From the IMG/VR virus record IMGVR_UViG_3300031688_001404, positions 1 to 56,479 of that record: a stretch of 56,479 bases of DNA; one strand, 5' to 3'. The notes beneath the pieces were generated by a model. The model saw only the letters and a list, made by a program, of their open reading frames with translations, was not told where the DNA came from and searched no databases. Numbering within the stretch: position 1 is the first letter of the stretch; each line of letters opens with the position of its first letter. Positions 41,279 to 50,346 of the stretch are shown one piece after another. The position numbers and the translations under genes were made by a program. The DNA comes from a virus.

Positions 41279-41307
41279 ATTATATAATATTTTTACTGTT
41301 TTGTCAA
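41279..41307 (-). promoter_or_regulatory. sigma70-type promoter (TTGACA-N17-TATAAT)
   Basis: Perfect hexamers (-35 at 41302-41307, -10 at 41279-41284), spacer 17; drives the split GT/MTase genes. Confidence 0.8.
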
Positions 41308-41308
41308 G

Positions 41309-42754
41309 TTAAAAAATACTTGCAATCTCTTTCATATTACGATATCCTTGATATACTCCACTTGGAGTATCACCAGTTACGAACAAATCTTTATTATTAG
41401 ATAACACTTCATTAATCAGATTAATGTACGCTGCTTGTGCTTGGAAATGTGTTGTATTGACATAATTAATTTCATATTGCCAAATATTACTCACTTGTAG
41501 AAATACTGTATTATCATTACCAATCGCATCAACTAATCTTTTCCATTCAGTTACCATATTAATTTTCATAAAAGTATGATCTAAACTTTTAATATGAGCC
41601 CAATCATCTAACCAAGTGTCACCTACTTCTTCCATGAAACCATGAATTAAATCTTCATCATATAATATAGTATCGTCGTCAATATCATAGACATCATGAA
41701 TATGATGTTTATGTGCTTTATAGAATCCAATGAAATCAGTTCCATCCCAATTTGTTAACAAGAATTCAACCCACCATAGCCCTGCTTCACTGAAATCCGT
41801 CCATATGACTTTCTCTAAGGTATCTCTTGCGTTTATCATATGCATAAACTGATGCAATCCGCTGGCAGGACAAGTCATGACATTATGACTATATTTGATA
41901 GCACCTTTTTTTGGAACTGATTCAGTATTTGTTATATATAATATCATCTTATCCATATACTTATATCCAAACAGTTCTTCTTTATCTTCACTAATTCTAT
42001 CTGCTATTTTTCTAATTTGTGATAGCGATTTGGTTGAGAAATCCATATTTAACCATTCTTTTGTTTCTTCAATATCATCTGCGGGATAACAACAATACTT
42101 CTCATCTCGGATACTATATGACAAATTGTGTATATACATATCATTGCTCAATGCTATATGAATTAATGCATCTATATAACCATTACCTTGTTCTTTTGCT
42201 TCGCTAAATTTTCCAGTAGGTTTAAGATACATTGGAGTATAATCATCATGTATATGTTCTTCGCTACTTTCATATACAGGCGATTGTAACGGCTGTCGTT
42301 TCATCAATCTAGGATAATCCAACGATTTTAATGCTTTAAGATTGATAATAACACATTGCGAATCAAACGTAGCCATCTCTGTGTTTGGACGACGATCTAT
42401 GATGTGACCAGCAGCCAACCAATCTGTCTTTGACCATTCATTATCATATGCACTTAATAATTCATCTTCAAAATCATTTGATAAGACCCATGATCCCTCA
42501 AACCAAATTACTGCCATCTCAAAATTCATTTCAGTGACTGATATTAAATTTGATCTCAATTTATTGTGATTAAGATTATCTAGACTAGATAAAATACTAT
42601 GATCACATGAATTTGTCATTGATATTTCAGCAATTTTTCTTAGTTTTGTGACATATTCAGCGTGCGACGATAGTTCATCTATCATAGCTCCATTTGAAAT
42701 AAAATGTACTATACGTCTTCCTTGGTTGAGTCTTAAATTTGATTTGTTATTCAT
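41309..42754 (-). CDS. Large uncharacterised protein, possibly sugar- or SAM-related
   Basis: 481 residues, no family recognised with confidence. The N-terminal part has GRRIVHFISNGAM and MAVIWFEGSW; the C-terminal part has VIWTDFSEAGLWWVEFLLTNWDG and NDNTVFLQVSNIWQYE, faintly like the methyltransferase-like domain of the neighbouring GT/MTase proteins (LLQTNN...). Position next to those genes suggests the same pathway. Confidence 0.5.
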   Translation of the reverse strand: MNNKSNLRLNQGRRIVHFISNGAMIDELSSHAEYVTKLRKIAEISMTNSCDHSILSSLDNLNHNKLRSNLISVTEMNFEMAVIWFEGSWVLSNDFEDELLSAYDNEWSKTDWLAAGHIIDRRPNTEMATFDSQCVIINLKALKSLDYPRLMKRQPLQSPVYESSEEHIHDDYTPMYLKPTGKFSEAKEQGNGYIDALIHIALSNDMYIHNLSYSIRDEKYCCYPADDIEETKEWLNMDFSTKSLSQIRKIADRISEDKEELFGYKYMDKMILYITNTESVPKKGAIKYSHNVMTCPASGLHQFMHMINARDTLEKVIWTDFSEAGLWWVEFLLTNWDGTDFIGFYKAHKHHIHDVYDIDDDTILYDEDLIHGFMEEVGDTWLDDWAHIKSLDHTFMKINMVTEWKRLVDAIGNDNTVFLQVSNIWQYEINYVNTTHFQAQAAYINLINEVLSNNKDLFVTGDTPSGVYQGYRNMKEIASIF

Positions 42755-42790
42755 TTGTTACCTATGTGTGGGGTCTGATATCAATCAGAA

Positions 42791-43240
42791 TTATTCTGAT
42801 TTGTTGTTTAGTTGGGTAGTTAATTTTTCAATATCTTTTCTATTGCTGTCTATTTGATCTGATTGTGCTAAATCTAGCAATGCTTGCATACGTCTGCCTC
42901 TTTCTGCATCGGTGTCAAGATGTAAGTTCTTGTTTACTATTTTTTCAAGTTTAAGTAAGTGTAGTCTATCGTTTTGTACATAGCGCCAAGTATATCCTTT
43001 TTTACTGTACACACCGAACACTGACTCACCCCAACCTATTTTAACAATAATAGCATCTTCGTCATTTAATACAACCGCATCACCTTCATTGAATGAGGGA
43101 TTCATTTTGAACTTTATACCATATATTAAATTGGTAGTGAAATCTTTAAACCATAATGCAGCCGAAATGGATACTAAGACAGCAATCCATGGCCCTATGA
43201 TGTCAACAAATTCCATGCCAAGTGTATCAAATACGTCCAT
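42791..43240 (-). CDS. MscS-like mechanosensitive channel domain protein
   Basis: 149 residues. One N-terminal hydrophobic segment (WIAVLVSISAALWF) is followed by KDFTTNLIYGIKFKMNPSFNEGDAVVLND and IVKIGWGESVFGV, resembling the pore-lining helix end and beta domain of MscS. The last 50 residues are a charged helix. Much shorter than MscS (286). It could modulate host osmotic channels or lysis. Late promoter 43276-43283 upstream. Confidence 0.6.
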   Translation of the reverse strand: MDVFDTLGMEFVDIIGPWIAVLVSISAALWFKDFTTNLIYGIKFKMNPSFNEGDAVVLNDEDAIIVKIGWGESVFGVYSKKGYTWRYVQNDRLHLLKLEKIVNKNLHLDTDAERGRRMQALLDLAQSDQIDSNRKDIEKLTTQLNNKSE

Positions 43241-43275
43241 TATTGCTTACCTCCTAATATAATCACAACTACATG

Positions 43276-43283
43276 TATTTATA
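43276..43283 (-). promoter_or_regulatory. T4-type late promoter (TATAAATA)
   Basis: 36 nt upstream of the MscS-like gene start (43240), in the short gap after the 79-aa gene. Confidence 0.55.
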
Positions 43284-43523
43284 CTAAGCCCACATTAGTT
43301 TTGCTTGCATTGCTAACGCTTCAAAATCTCGTTTAAATCTAATACTCAGGTTGTCCTTTGATGCATCATCATTGATCAGACCCCAATCCCAATCAACTCC
43401 CTGTTTCCCTACATGATCTTCCATCCAAGGACGGTAATGTTCATTGGGGTCAGATGATTCAGGACTACGTGGCCACCTCACTACTATAACAATAGTGGCT
43501 GGATCGTGTGTTCTAATTTTCAT
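43284..43523 (-). CDS. Hypothetical protein (79 aa)
   Basis: Trp/Asp-rich (RPWMEDHVGKQGVDWDWG). ATG overlaps the stop of the P-loop gene by 4 nt. No recognised domain. Confidence 0.5.
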   Translation of the reverse strand: MKIRTHDPATIVIVVRWPRSPESSDPNEHYRPWMEDHVGKQGVDWDWGLINDDASKDNLSIRFKRDFEALAMQAKLMWA

Positions 43524-44140
43524 TTATTGTCACACGCTTTTCTTACTTCTTCATCTAACCAATGTGATATCACTGGTTCTATATATTTTGCATTTGCATT
43601 GACTTTTAATATGTCGTTGAATAGCAATGTTCCATTCGTTAAAGGTAAACCGATATAACTCTCTATTGAATTTAAATACGATTGACCATACAAATATAAT
43701 AACTCTTGTGAAACAAACATAGGATTTAATGGTAATAGATTACCAATTGCTTGCTGAAATACAGGGGTAGTCTCTTTACCTCGTACTCGGATTTGCTGAT
43801 GATTCAATATATTAACATCACGACCAATAACTAATATCTTTACATCAACATACTTACTTGCTTCATTTATAAAATCATCGTAATTAGGTTGTAACTCAAT
43901 GCCTTTATAAATGAAAGGACAACTAATACTAGTAACAAACACATCTGACATATCCCAATCAAACTCACTTAACTTAGTTGGATTAATCCAATACTCTGCA
44001 AATGGTTCTTGATCATGACCTTCCCAATAAGTATCAAGTAGGTTGTTCCAACCAAATACCGATGGGTTTGTTGCCAATGCCTTACTGAACAGATGATTGC
44101 CTGCTCCTTGTGGACCTGTCATAATAACAAGTGTCTTCAT
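43520..44140 (-). CDS. P-loop protein, sulfotransferase- or kinase-like
   Basis: 206 residues. N-terminal LVIMTGPQGAGNHLFSKAL is a phosphate-binding loop with the AGNH variation seen in sulfotransferase-like proteins, and VKILVIGRDVNIL resembles a second motif. Substrate not identifiable. Downstream of tctC and its terminator-like hairpin. Confidence 0.55.
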   Translation of the reverse strand: MKTLVIMTGPQGAGNHLFSKALATNPSVFGWNNLLDTYWEGHDQEPFAEYWINPTKLSEFDWDMSDVFVTSISCPFIYKGIELQPNYDDFINEASKYVDVKILVIGRDVNILNHQQIRVRGKETTPVFQQAIGNLLPLNPMFVSQELLYLYGQSYLNSIESYIGLPLTNGTLLFNDILKVNANAKYIEPVISHWLDEEVRKACDNK

Positions 44141-44160
44141 ACTGTTGTCCTTGCTGAATA

Positions 44161-44189
44161 AGAACTAGCAGACATTGTCCACTAGTTCT
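44161..44189 (-). terminator. Terminator-like hairpin after tctC
   Basis: Perfect 8-bp stem AGAACTAG/CTAGTTCT with 13-nt loop, followed on the minus strand by TTATTC. Weak T run, so termination is probable but not certain. Confidence 0.5.
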
Positions 44190-44198
44190 AAAATCATA

Positions 44199-45260
44199 TT
44201 ACTTGATTAAATCTTCTTTAAGAATCGCTGGCTTACCAGTGACTTGTAAGAAACTTACAAGATTGCGTAGTGTGGTTGGCTTAATTTGCTCACGCAGAAT
44301 ATCTAACGCATCTACCATATCTTCACCGATAATCCAATCATACTTGCCTGTCTTTTCGTAAATCTTCGCCATTGATACAGGATCTGCTGCCATTGCTCGG
44401 AACGCTGCGCGTAAACGATCTGTCTCAGGGCTACCCTTCTTAATCCATAATGCTTTCTGCATCACGTCACGGAAGTTACGTACAAGTTCAAATGCTTCCC
44501 AGAATTCACCTTGTGGTGCAACACCCCATTTCGCTTCAAATACTTCATGAATTGAAAGGTTAGGCCAGTTAGGATCAGCATCAATTTCGCCTGTCTCTAG
44601 GTTAAATACACCTTGTGAGAACCATACTTTAGAAAATTCCTTACCATTGTAATACTTATTGTATGCTGCTGTAGACTCACGAGTTACGTTAAGTTCACCG
44701 CCACGCTGAAAACTAAGTCTACGATCACCACCTGACATACCTTTGATGTACTTGTACTGACTAGCAAAAATCTCTTCTGCCTGTGCCATAGTAAGATCAG
44801 GTCCACCTTTCAATAAGATGTGTGCCATCATATCTGGGTTCATACCAGAACCAGCACTGAATTTAATAACACCTGTGTATGGATTAAAACCAGGAGAGTG
44901 TCCGTTGATAATAGTCAAGTTCATCATACCGATTGGGTCATACTGGTAATAGTCATAGTCAACTGGGTCTACCAAATACGACACTCCGTTACCACCATGC
45001 GACACCATAACAGTCTTGTCGTCATGCTGTAGATCATTGTGGAATTTGTTAAAGCCTGGGATATCATTCGCTCCTGGGATATTAACGATCTTGATCTTCT
45101 CACCTAAATGCTTCTCTAATTCACCAGCAACGATTGCTGTCCATACCGATGTGCCTGAACCTGGCTTCTGCGGTACGATGAATGTGAAATCTGCCATAGC
45201 AGGCAGTGATGATACTGTCATTCCTAGTGCAACTAACGTTGCGATTACTAACTTCTTCAT
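44199..45260 (-). CDS. tctC: Tripartite tricarboxylate transporter binding protein (TctC-like)
   Basis: 353 residues. Signal peptide (1-23, ending LPAMA), then FIVPQKPGSGTSVWTAIVAGELEKHLGEKIKIVNIPGAN, the characteristic ligand-anchor region of TctC/Bug periplasmic proteins. It would bind a carboxylate in the periplasm and deliver it to the TctA permease encoded immediately upstream (12-nt gap). The C-terminal half is longer and more divergent than typical Bug proteins. Confidence 0.85.
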   Translation of the reverse strand: MKKLVIATLVALGMTVSSLPAMADFTFIVPQKPGSGTSVWTAIVAGELEKHLGEKIKIVNIPGANDIPGFNKFHNDLQHDDKTVMVSHGGNGVSYLVDPVDYDYYQYDPIGMMNLTIINGHSPGFNPYTGVIKFSAGSGMNPDMMAHILLKGGPDLTMAQAEEIFASQYKYIKGMSGGDRRLSFQRGGELNVTRESTAAYNKYYNGKEFSKVWFSQGVFNLETGEIDADPNWPNLSIHEVFEAKWGVAPQGEFWEAFELVRNFRDVMQKALWIKKGSPETDRLRAAFRAMAADPVSMAKIYEKTGKYDWIIGEDMVDALDILREQIKPTTLRNLVSFLQVTGKPAILKEDLIK

Positions 45261-45272
45261 TTGTTATTTCTC

Positions 45273-46718
45273 CTAAACAAAATCAATGCGTGCATTGTTT
45301 TTAAAAGCGCCCCAATATGCAGCTAATGCTGCTAATAATAAAAATATGATTGCTAATGGGTTACTTAGCAAATCACCCCACTCGTATAATCCAGTAAATT
45401 GCAAATAACTAGATTCTATTCTTGCTGATAAGATAAATCCTATCAAAAAACTTACTCTACTAAACTTCAAGTACTTTAACACCATGCCTGCAACACAACA
45501 TATCGCAAGCATCATATAATCTTCTTTTAATCCTGTGTACTGCGTACTAGACCAAATCAAACTCGCTAAGATTGGCCAGAAGTACCACTGAAACGGAATA
45601 TTGGTTATCTTAACTGCATACTTGATAAACATATATGAAATAGGTAATATGATTAACAGACTCCACATATAACTGCTCAACAATGCATCAAAGAATCTTG
45701 TATCAGCCAACACTGCTGGCGTGCCTAACTCCAAACCAACATACATAAGCAATCCCATTATGATCACTTCAAATGGTGCGCCAGGAATACCAAACAATAT
45801 AGTAGGAACATAACTAGTTGCCTTCTGTGCATTGTTTGCACCTTCGCATCCAATTACCCCTCGTACATGTCCGTTTCCTACTTTCTCATCATCATTCTTT
45901 GTTGCTGCAACTGTCTGACTATATGCAAACCAATCTGCTATGTTACCACCAATGCCCGGGATCAATCCAATGAAACCGCCGATGAAACCGCCTCGCAAAC
46001 CATCCCATTTATATTTCCAACTATCTTTAATACCTTGAATCAATTGTGATTTAATCTTTGCATTGTCTAGGAATATCTTTTCCGCTTTCATACGATATGC
46101 ACTTATTAGTTCTGGGAACGCTAAAACACCAGCCATAACAGGTATCATCTGTATACCATCACCAAGATATTCCCAACCCATTGTCCAACGTGGCGCTGCT
46201 GTTTGTGGGTCCATTCCAATGTGACCAACTACAAAACCACCTATTAACGCAATGAATCCTCTAACATAATATTTGCTACTTATGAATATAACACAAGTCA
46301 TTGAAAAAATCAAGAAGGTAAACATCTCTTGTGTACCAAAATACAAAACAATCTTTGAATAATATGGTAAAAACAAAAATACTAACAATCCCCATATTAA
46401 TCCATTCGCCCATGATGTAGATATTGCCGCACTTAATGCTCTTGCTGCTTCACCTTTACGACTCATAGGAAATCCATCAATCATGGTCGCTGCTGCACCA
46501 CCTGCTCCTGGGATATTCATAACGACACCACAGAAACTATCACCAATACTAGACGATACAACTATCGCAGTCGTAAACACAACCAACATATACGGATCAT
46601 CAAAATACCCAACGAATGAGTAGATGGCGATTAATCCAACTGTTGCTCCTGCTACTGGAATTAAACCTACGATAAATCCGTAAGCAATACCAGCCATTAG
46701 TATAGTAAAATATTCCAT
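45273..46718 (-). CDS. tctA: Tripartite tricarboxylate transporter permease (TctA-like)
   Basis: 481 residues, about 12 hydrophobic segments. TctA hallmarks: GLIPVAGATVGL and GVVMNIPGAGGAAATMIDGFPMSRKGEAARAL-type first repeat, and IGLIPGIGGNIADWFAYSQ with VIGCEGANNAQKATSYVPTILFGIPGAP in the second. No TctB small subunit is encoded nearby. Strong early promoter at 46899-46904 with a ~150-nt leader. An auxiliary metabolic role in carboxylate uptake is inferred. Confidence 0.9.
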   Translation of the reverse strand: MEYFTILMAGIAYGFIVGLIPVAGATVGLIAIYSFVGYFDDPYMLVVFTTAIVVSSSIGDSFCGVVMNIPGAGGAAATMIDGFPMSRKGEAARALSAAISTSWANGLIWGLLVFLFLPYYSKIVLYFGTQEMFTFLIFSMTCVIFISSKYYVRGFIALIGGFVVGHIGMDPQTAAPRWTMGWEYLGDGIQMIPVMAGVLAFPELISAYRMKAEKIFLDNAKIKSQLIQGIKDSWKYKWDGLRGGFIGGFIGLIPGIGGNIADWFAYSQTVAATKNDDEKVGNGHVRGVIGCEGANNAQKATSYVPTILFGIPGAPFEVIIMGLLMYVGLELGTPAVLADTRFFDALLSSYMWSLLIILPISYMFIKYAVKITNIPFQWYFWPILASLIWSSTQYTGLKEDYMMLAICCVAGMVLKYLKFSRVSFLIGFILSARIESSYLQFTGLYEWGDLLSNPLAIIFLLLAALAAYWGAFKNNARIDFV

Positions 46719-46875
46719 TTATGTTCTCTTAAATTAAGCATGCGAAAGACACACATATAGCGTGACGGTTTTTAGAAATTTGATTTATAATATGAACATC
46801 GCCGCTCGGCTATTGTTATACTATGCTGTGAAATGAAGTAGTACAAATCTGCACTACTCTTTTATTTATGTAGTT
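46719..46875 (-). promoter_or_regulatory. Leader region of the tct operon
   Basis: About 157 nt between the -10 box and the tctA start, with no ORF. It contains no clear riboswitch fold or terminator by eye. The length would allow leader-based control. Confidence 0.3.
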
Positions 46876-46904
46876 ATTATACACTGCATGACAACAGATG
46901 TCAA
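46876..46904 (-). promoter_or_regulatory. sigma70-type promoter (TTGACA-N17-TATAAT)
   Basis: Perfect hexamers (-35 at 46899-46904, -10 at 46876-46881), spacer 17; drives tctA-tctC early. Confidence 0.8.
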
Positions 46905-46938
46905 GTATATAATTAACTATAGTTTTATTTATCTTTTT

Positions 46939-47502
46939 TTATCTTTTCATGAAGATAACAACACGCGGATCATTTGGATGCACTTTCTCATTATCGTCTA
47001 CGTACGAACTTACGCCATTCTGAATCGAATATGGTTGTCCAGGTTCACCATCATTCATACTCTTGTCAATGCTAAATCCATGACGAGAATACAAGCTGTA
47101 CAATCCACCTTCAATAGATACATCTTCTTTTCTAATAGCAAAACAATCTAGACGAGAAGCACCATTCTTTATCGCATCTTGCATGATAGCACTACCCGAT
47201 GATCCCTGTGAACTAAACACAGAAACTAATTCATCACCATGTGCAATCGCATAACCACTTGAGTTGTTCTTACCAATGAAACAATTCATACCATTGTATT
47301 CATTTGCTGGGTATACATGCAAAGTTTCAAGACCCTTCGCTGCATCACCTCTTGCTAAGTCGTTCTGCTTTATACGTGATACCGCTTGAGCGAATACTCT
47401 GCCAGGAACTTGTTGAAAATTATCATCATCTTCTTGTGATAGTCGTTGTCCAAATTCACTAGGTGAATCGCCTATTGCTTCTATAATTTCGTTAATTTTC
47501 AT
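46939..47502 (-). CDS. GNAT-like hypothetical protein
   Basis: 187 residues. The segment SSGSAIMQDAIKNGASRLDCFA...LYSRHGF resembles the acceptor side of an acetyltransferase fold (YxxxGF). The N-terminal ~60 residues are helical and unrelated. Assignment is weak. Confidence 0.45.
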   Translation of the reverse strand: MKINEIIEAIGDSPSEFGQRLSQEDDDNFQQVPGRVFAQAVSRIKQNDLARGDAAKGLETLHVYPANEYNGMNCFIGKNNSSGYAIAHGDELVSVFSSQGSSGSAIMQDAIKNGASRLDCFAIRKEDVSIEGGLYSLYSRHGFSIDKSMNDGEPGQPYSIQNGVSSYVDDNEKVHPNDPRVVIFMKR

Positions 47503-47513
47503 AATAATCCCTT

Positions 47514-48209
47514 TTAATACTTATTGATAATATTTATCAAATTGGTGATTATTCCTTTCATCTTTGCATATTCAGAACTGTTCTTCATATACAATGATCT
47601 ATTAACTTCAATCATTATTGATTTCACATTATCATTTGTATGATAATACTCCATCGGTACAATTGTACCAGCAAATGGTTCGTTCACTACGCTAGTGTAA
47701 CCAAGTATCTTCAATTCTTCCTGCAATCTTACAATCAATGACACTGGTGTATGATACGAATCAGTACCTATACAAAAATCAGGTCGTTCACCAGATGGTT
47801 CATGAGGTAATTGCTCATTAGAAAAACTATGACAGTCTACAATCATGACTTGTCCATTTTCTTCTAATTCATCTCTTACAGACTCGTACAATTTCGCATG
47901 ATGCGGAATGTAATATTGATTTACAATACGATCTTTCTCTTCATCTGACACTGCCCTTAACGGTGCACCAAACGAATCAGTCGTATAACATATTCCCATA
48001 CCCACTGCATCCATTTCTTCATTCTCAATGAAGCGTTCAACATCGCATATCAATCGACTAACTTCTAATTTAACAATAGTATGCTCACAATCAAATAAAT
48101 CATCAGTGTGCCAATCAGTCATTCGCTGAATATCATCACTTACATCTTTTTTATCAAATTCTATATCCAATGGAATATAGGTAGATGAATGTGGTATATG
48201 TAAAATCAT
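47514..48209 (-). CDS. N-formylglutamate amidohydrolase-like protein
   Basis: 231 residues. LHIPHSSTYIP at the N-terminus, DWHTDDLFD, the metal motif VDCHSFS, and C-terminal IMIEVNRSLYM match the N-formylglutamate amidohydrolase family. In bacteria it releases formate and glutamate at the end of histidine degradation; relatives hydrolyse other N-acyl bonds. Starts at the stop of the methyltransferase gene. Confidence 0.82.
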   Translation of the reverse strand: MILHIPHSSTYIPLDIEFDKKDVSDDIQRMTDWHTDDLFDCEHTIVKLEVSRLICDVERFIENEEMDAVGMGICYTTDSFGAPLRAVSDEEKDRIVNQYYIPHHAKLYESVRDELEENGQVMIVDCHSFSNEQLPHEPSGERPDFCIGTDSYHTPVSLIVRLQEELKILGYTSVVNEPFAGTIVPMEYYHTNDNVKSIMIEVNRSLYMKNSSEYAKMKGIITNLINIINKY

Positions 48210-48883
48210 TATCGCTTCTTCATTACAAAGTACAATCGATTCAAGTCTTGACGCAATGTTAACAACTCACAGTCTAAATGTTGTGCTATATTCGATACGA
48301 ATACTGGGTCCCAATCGTAGAAATTAATCCACTTGCTTTCTGGTGCTTCGTGCTGTGTTCCCGGATTCACTCTGAAATATAACAACCCACCATCGGTAAC
48401 TAGATTGACCGCCGATGCCAATTCAGCAATTATTTTATCTGAACTACCAAAATTAATACTACCTAAACAGATAGCAACATCAAACTTTTCACTAGTCTTA
48501 TAACCTAAAATAGATGAAGTAATATCTGCTTTTTTATTATACGGATCAACTCCAATCAAGTTGTCAATCTTACCTTTGAATTCATTATATCCACACCCCA
48601 AGTCAATCACCTTACGAGGCTTCAATGCATTAACTTCATCAATGATACTTAATCCACTGTACTTGTATTTCTTTGTTTCTGCTTGCCAAACATTGGAAAA
48701 GTAATTGTGTAGCACAGCATCATCAATCGTATCTGCCAACTTATAGACATTGCTCCCATCGACTGATGCTAATGAGATATTAAATACCCCATTAATAACT
48801 TGACACAAACTCTGATCGTTTGAAACCAATGTTGGATTGTTTTTTAGTATTCTATCTAACTCGTTTAGTATTTTCAAATTCAT
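48209..48883 (-). CDS. Class I SAM-dependent methyltransferase
   Basis: 224 residues. SAM-binding motif I VIDLGCGYNEFKGK near residue 90, GVDPYNKKADI, and FDVAICLGSINFG. Substrate unknown. Overlaps SGNH and amidohydrolase genes by 4 and 1 nt, implying a joint operon. Confidence 0.75.
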   Translation of the reverse strand: MNLKILNELDRILKNNPTLVSNDQSLCQVINGVFNISLASVDGSNVYKLADTIDDAVLHNYFSNVWQAETKKYKYSGLSIIDEVNALKPRKVIDLGCGYNEFKGKIDNLIGVDPYNKKADITSSILGYKTSEKFDVAICLGSINFGSSDKIIAELASAVNLVTDGGLLYFRVNPGTQHEAPESKWINFYDWDPVFVSNIAQHLDCELLTLRQDLNRLYFVMKKR

Positions 48884-49863
48884 AGTTCATATCCTAGTTC
48901 AATTATCTGTTTATGTACCATGTTACTCACCCAATTATTTACTACTTCGCTAAAATGACCACAATTACATTGCTCTCCATATAATGCATCTTCGCCAAAT
49001 CTTAGTTCATATTCATCTACTACGCCAAGTTCCAATTTTGATATGCGAGCATCAAATATAGTCGAAGTCTCTGTATATATTTTTTCACATAAAGCAACTT
49101 CTTCATCGTCTAGTATGTTTTGACTATCAAAACAAAACCACATAAACGGTATATTTGCCATACTTGCAAATTGCTTCATTGTTCGGATATTCTCATAGTC
49201 CCTCAGTAGGGAAGAAATTGAAATAGCAGAAGTACGCGTATGATGATCTATATAGTTTGTCACATTCTTTAGTACAGATGGCGGCGGTATATCATCTTCA
49301 TAGTGTCCCACATTTCCTATTAATCGTCGTGCATAATCTTCTGTCGTCATATTCTGACTGGCTGGGTTAGTAAACTGCGCGTACACATTAGTTTCCCATA
49401 TGTATTGCTTTTTGTTCAACACATTAAATGCATAACTATTTGTGAGTACTTGATTTAACTCTTTTACAGATACATCAAGTTCTTCAATCACATCGGTACA
49501 CATAATACCAGCGGTATCACCCACTCGTGGTTCTGCGATTATTAATTTACAACGTGAAATTACTTCTTTTGGTAATTCAAAAAAGTCTGTCATCTGACGT
49601 ACCATATTAATATTGTAATTGCCAGGCATAGATACGTTAAATACTTCTATTCCCAACTTCTTACCTAATGAAAACACCCACATACCGTCTTCATCTAATA
49701 AATCTCCATCTCTGCCATCTTCGCCACGGTCACATAATCCATATGTATGACTTGTGCCAAATACAGCAATGTAATCACCTTTAGGTACTTTATTAATTAT
49801 GTCTTGCTGATCGAGTCGCTTGTAGAAGTACTTAATGTCATCTTGTTTCGGTATTTTTCTCAT
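48880..49863 (-). CDS. SGNH/GDSL-hydrolase-like protein
   Basis: 327 residues. Block I Ser in IAVFGTSHTYGL (~residue 32), VSMPGNYNINM as block II/III, IIAEPRVGD, and a C-terminal NCGHFSEVVNNW giving the catalytic-type His. SGNH enzymes cleave esters such as O-acetyl groups on sugars. Driven by promoter 49889-49917. Confidence 0.65.
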   Translation of the reverse strand: MRKIPKQDDIKYFYKRLDQQDIINKVPKGDYIAVFGTSHTYGLCDRGEDGRDGDLLDEDGMWVFSLGKKLGIEVFNVSMPGNYNINMVRQMTDFFELPKEVISRCKLIIAEPRVGDTAGIMCTDVIEELDVSVKELNQVLTNSYAFNVLNKKQYIWETNVYAQFTNPASQNMTTEDYARRLIGNVGHYEDDIPPPSVLKNVTNYIDHHTRTSAISISSLLRDYENIRTMKQFASMANIPFMWFCFDSQNILDDEEVALCEKIYTETSTIFDARISKLELGVVDEYELRFGEDALYGEQCNCGHFSEVVNNWVSNMVHKQIIELGYEL

Positions 49864-49888
49864 GTATAATCTCTGTCATCTCTCAATT

Positions 49889-49917
49889 ATTATATCATTA
49901 TTTTATGATTTATGCAA
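49889..49917 (-). promoter_or_regulatory. sigma70-type promoter (TTGCAT-N17-TATAAT)
   Basis: Perfect -10 at 49889-49894, weaker -35 TTGCAT at 49912-49917, spacer 17; upstream of the SGNH gene. Confidence 0.5.
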
Positions 49918-49923
49918 GATGTT

Positions 49924-50346
49924 TTATTTGGTTTTAATTACCACTTTCTTAACAACTGCTTTCTTTACTGGTGCTTTCTTAACAACTGCTTTCTTTACTG
50001 GTGCTTTCTTAACAACTGCTTTCTTTGCAACTGCTTTCTTTACTGGTGCTTTTTTAACTACCGCTTTTTTAACTACCGCTTTCTTAACTGTTGCTTTCTT
50101 AACTGTCGCTTTTTTAACTACCGCTTTTTTAACTACCGCTTTCTTAACTGTTGCTTTCTTAACTGGTGGTTTCTTAATAACGATTAGTTCTTCTTGGAAT
50201 GTTAAAATACCAAATGCAAGACCATAACGACCTTGATCAGTTACCAACGTATGTCCATTAAAATCAACAACTATCTCTGACTTTGATTTTACTAGATAAT
50301 CACGGAAGTCTATCAACGAATTCCAACGCTTGATTCTATACTTCAA
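49924..50346 (-). CDS. Histone H1-like Lys/Ala-rich protein
   Basis: 140 residues. The first ~58 form a small globular region ([17 protein letters not shown]). The rest is 15 tandem pentapeptides of the form (P/V/T)VKKA, a strongly basic tail like bacterial and eukaryotic H1 C-terminal domains. It probably binds DNA non-specifically, for example in packaging, host nucleoid takeover or protection. Overlaps the upstream gene by 4 nt. Confidence 0.75.
   Translation of the reverse strand: MKYRIKRWNSLIDFRDYLVKSKSEIVVDFNGHTLVTDQGRYGLAFGILTFQEELIVIKKPPVKKATVKKAVVKKAVVKKATVKKATVKKAVVKKAVVKKAPVKKAVAKKAVVKKAPVKKAVVKKAPVKKAVVKKVVIKTK
49934..50172 (-). repeat. 15-bp coding tandem repeats
   Basis: About fifteen 15-bp units (plus strand GCTTTCTTAAC-type) encode the KKA tail. 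Higher-order 30-bp and 75-bp periodicities show successive duplications. Confidence 0.8.

Noticed and set aside
42781-42801. Inverted repeat AATCAGAAT/ATTCTGATT at the end of the MscS-like gene
   Set aside because: One-nucleotide loop and no T run on the minus strand; too weak to call a terminator.
49835-50227. Plus-strand ORFs with Phe/Leu-rich repeats
   Set aside because: Antisense of the Lys/Ala repeat gene; low-complexity shadow without a ribosome site.
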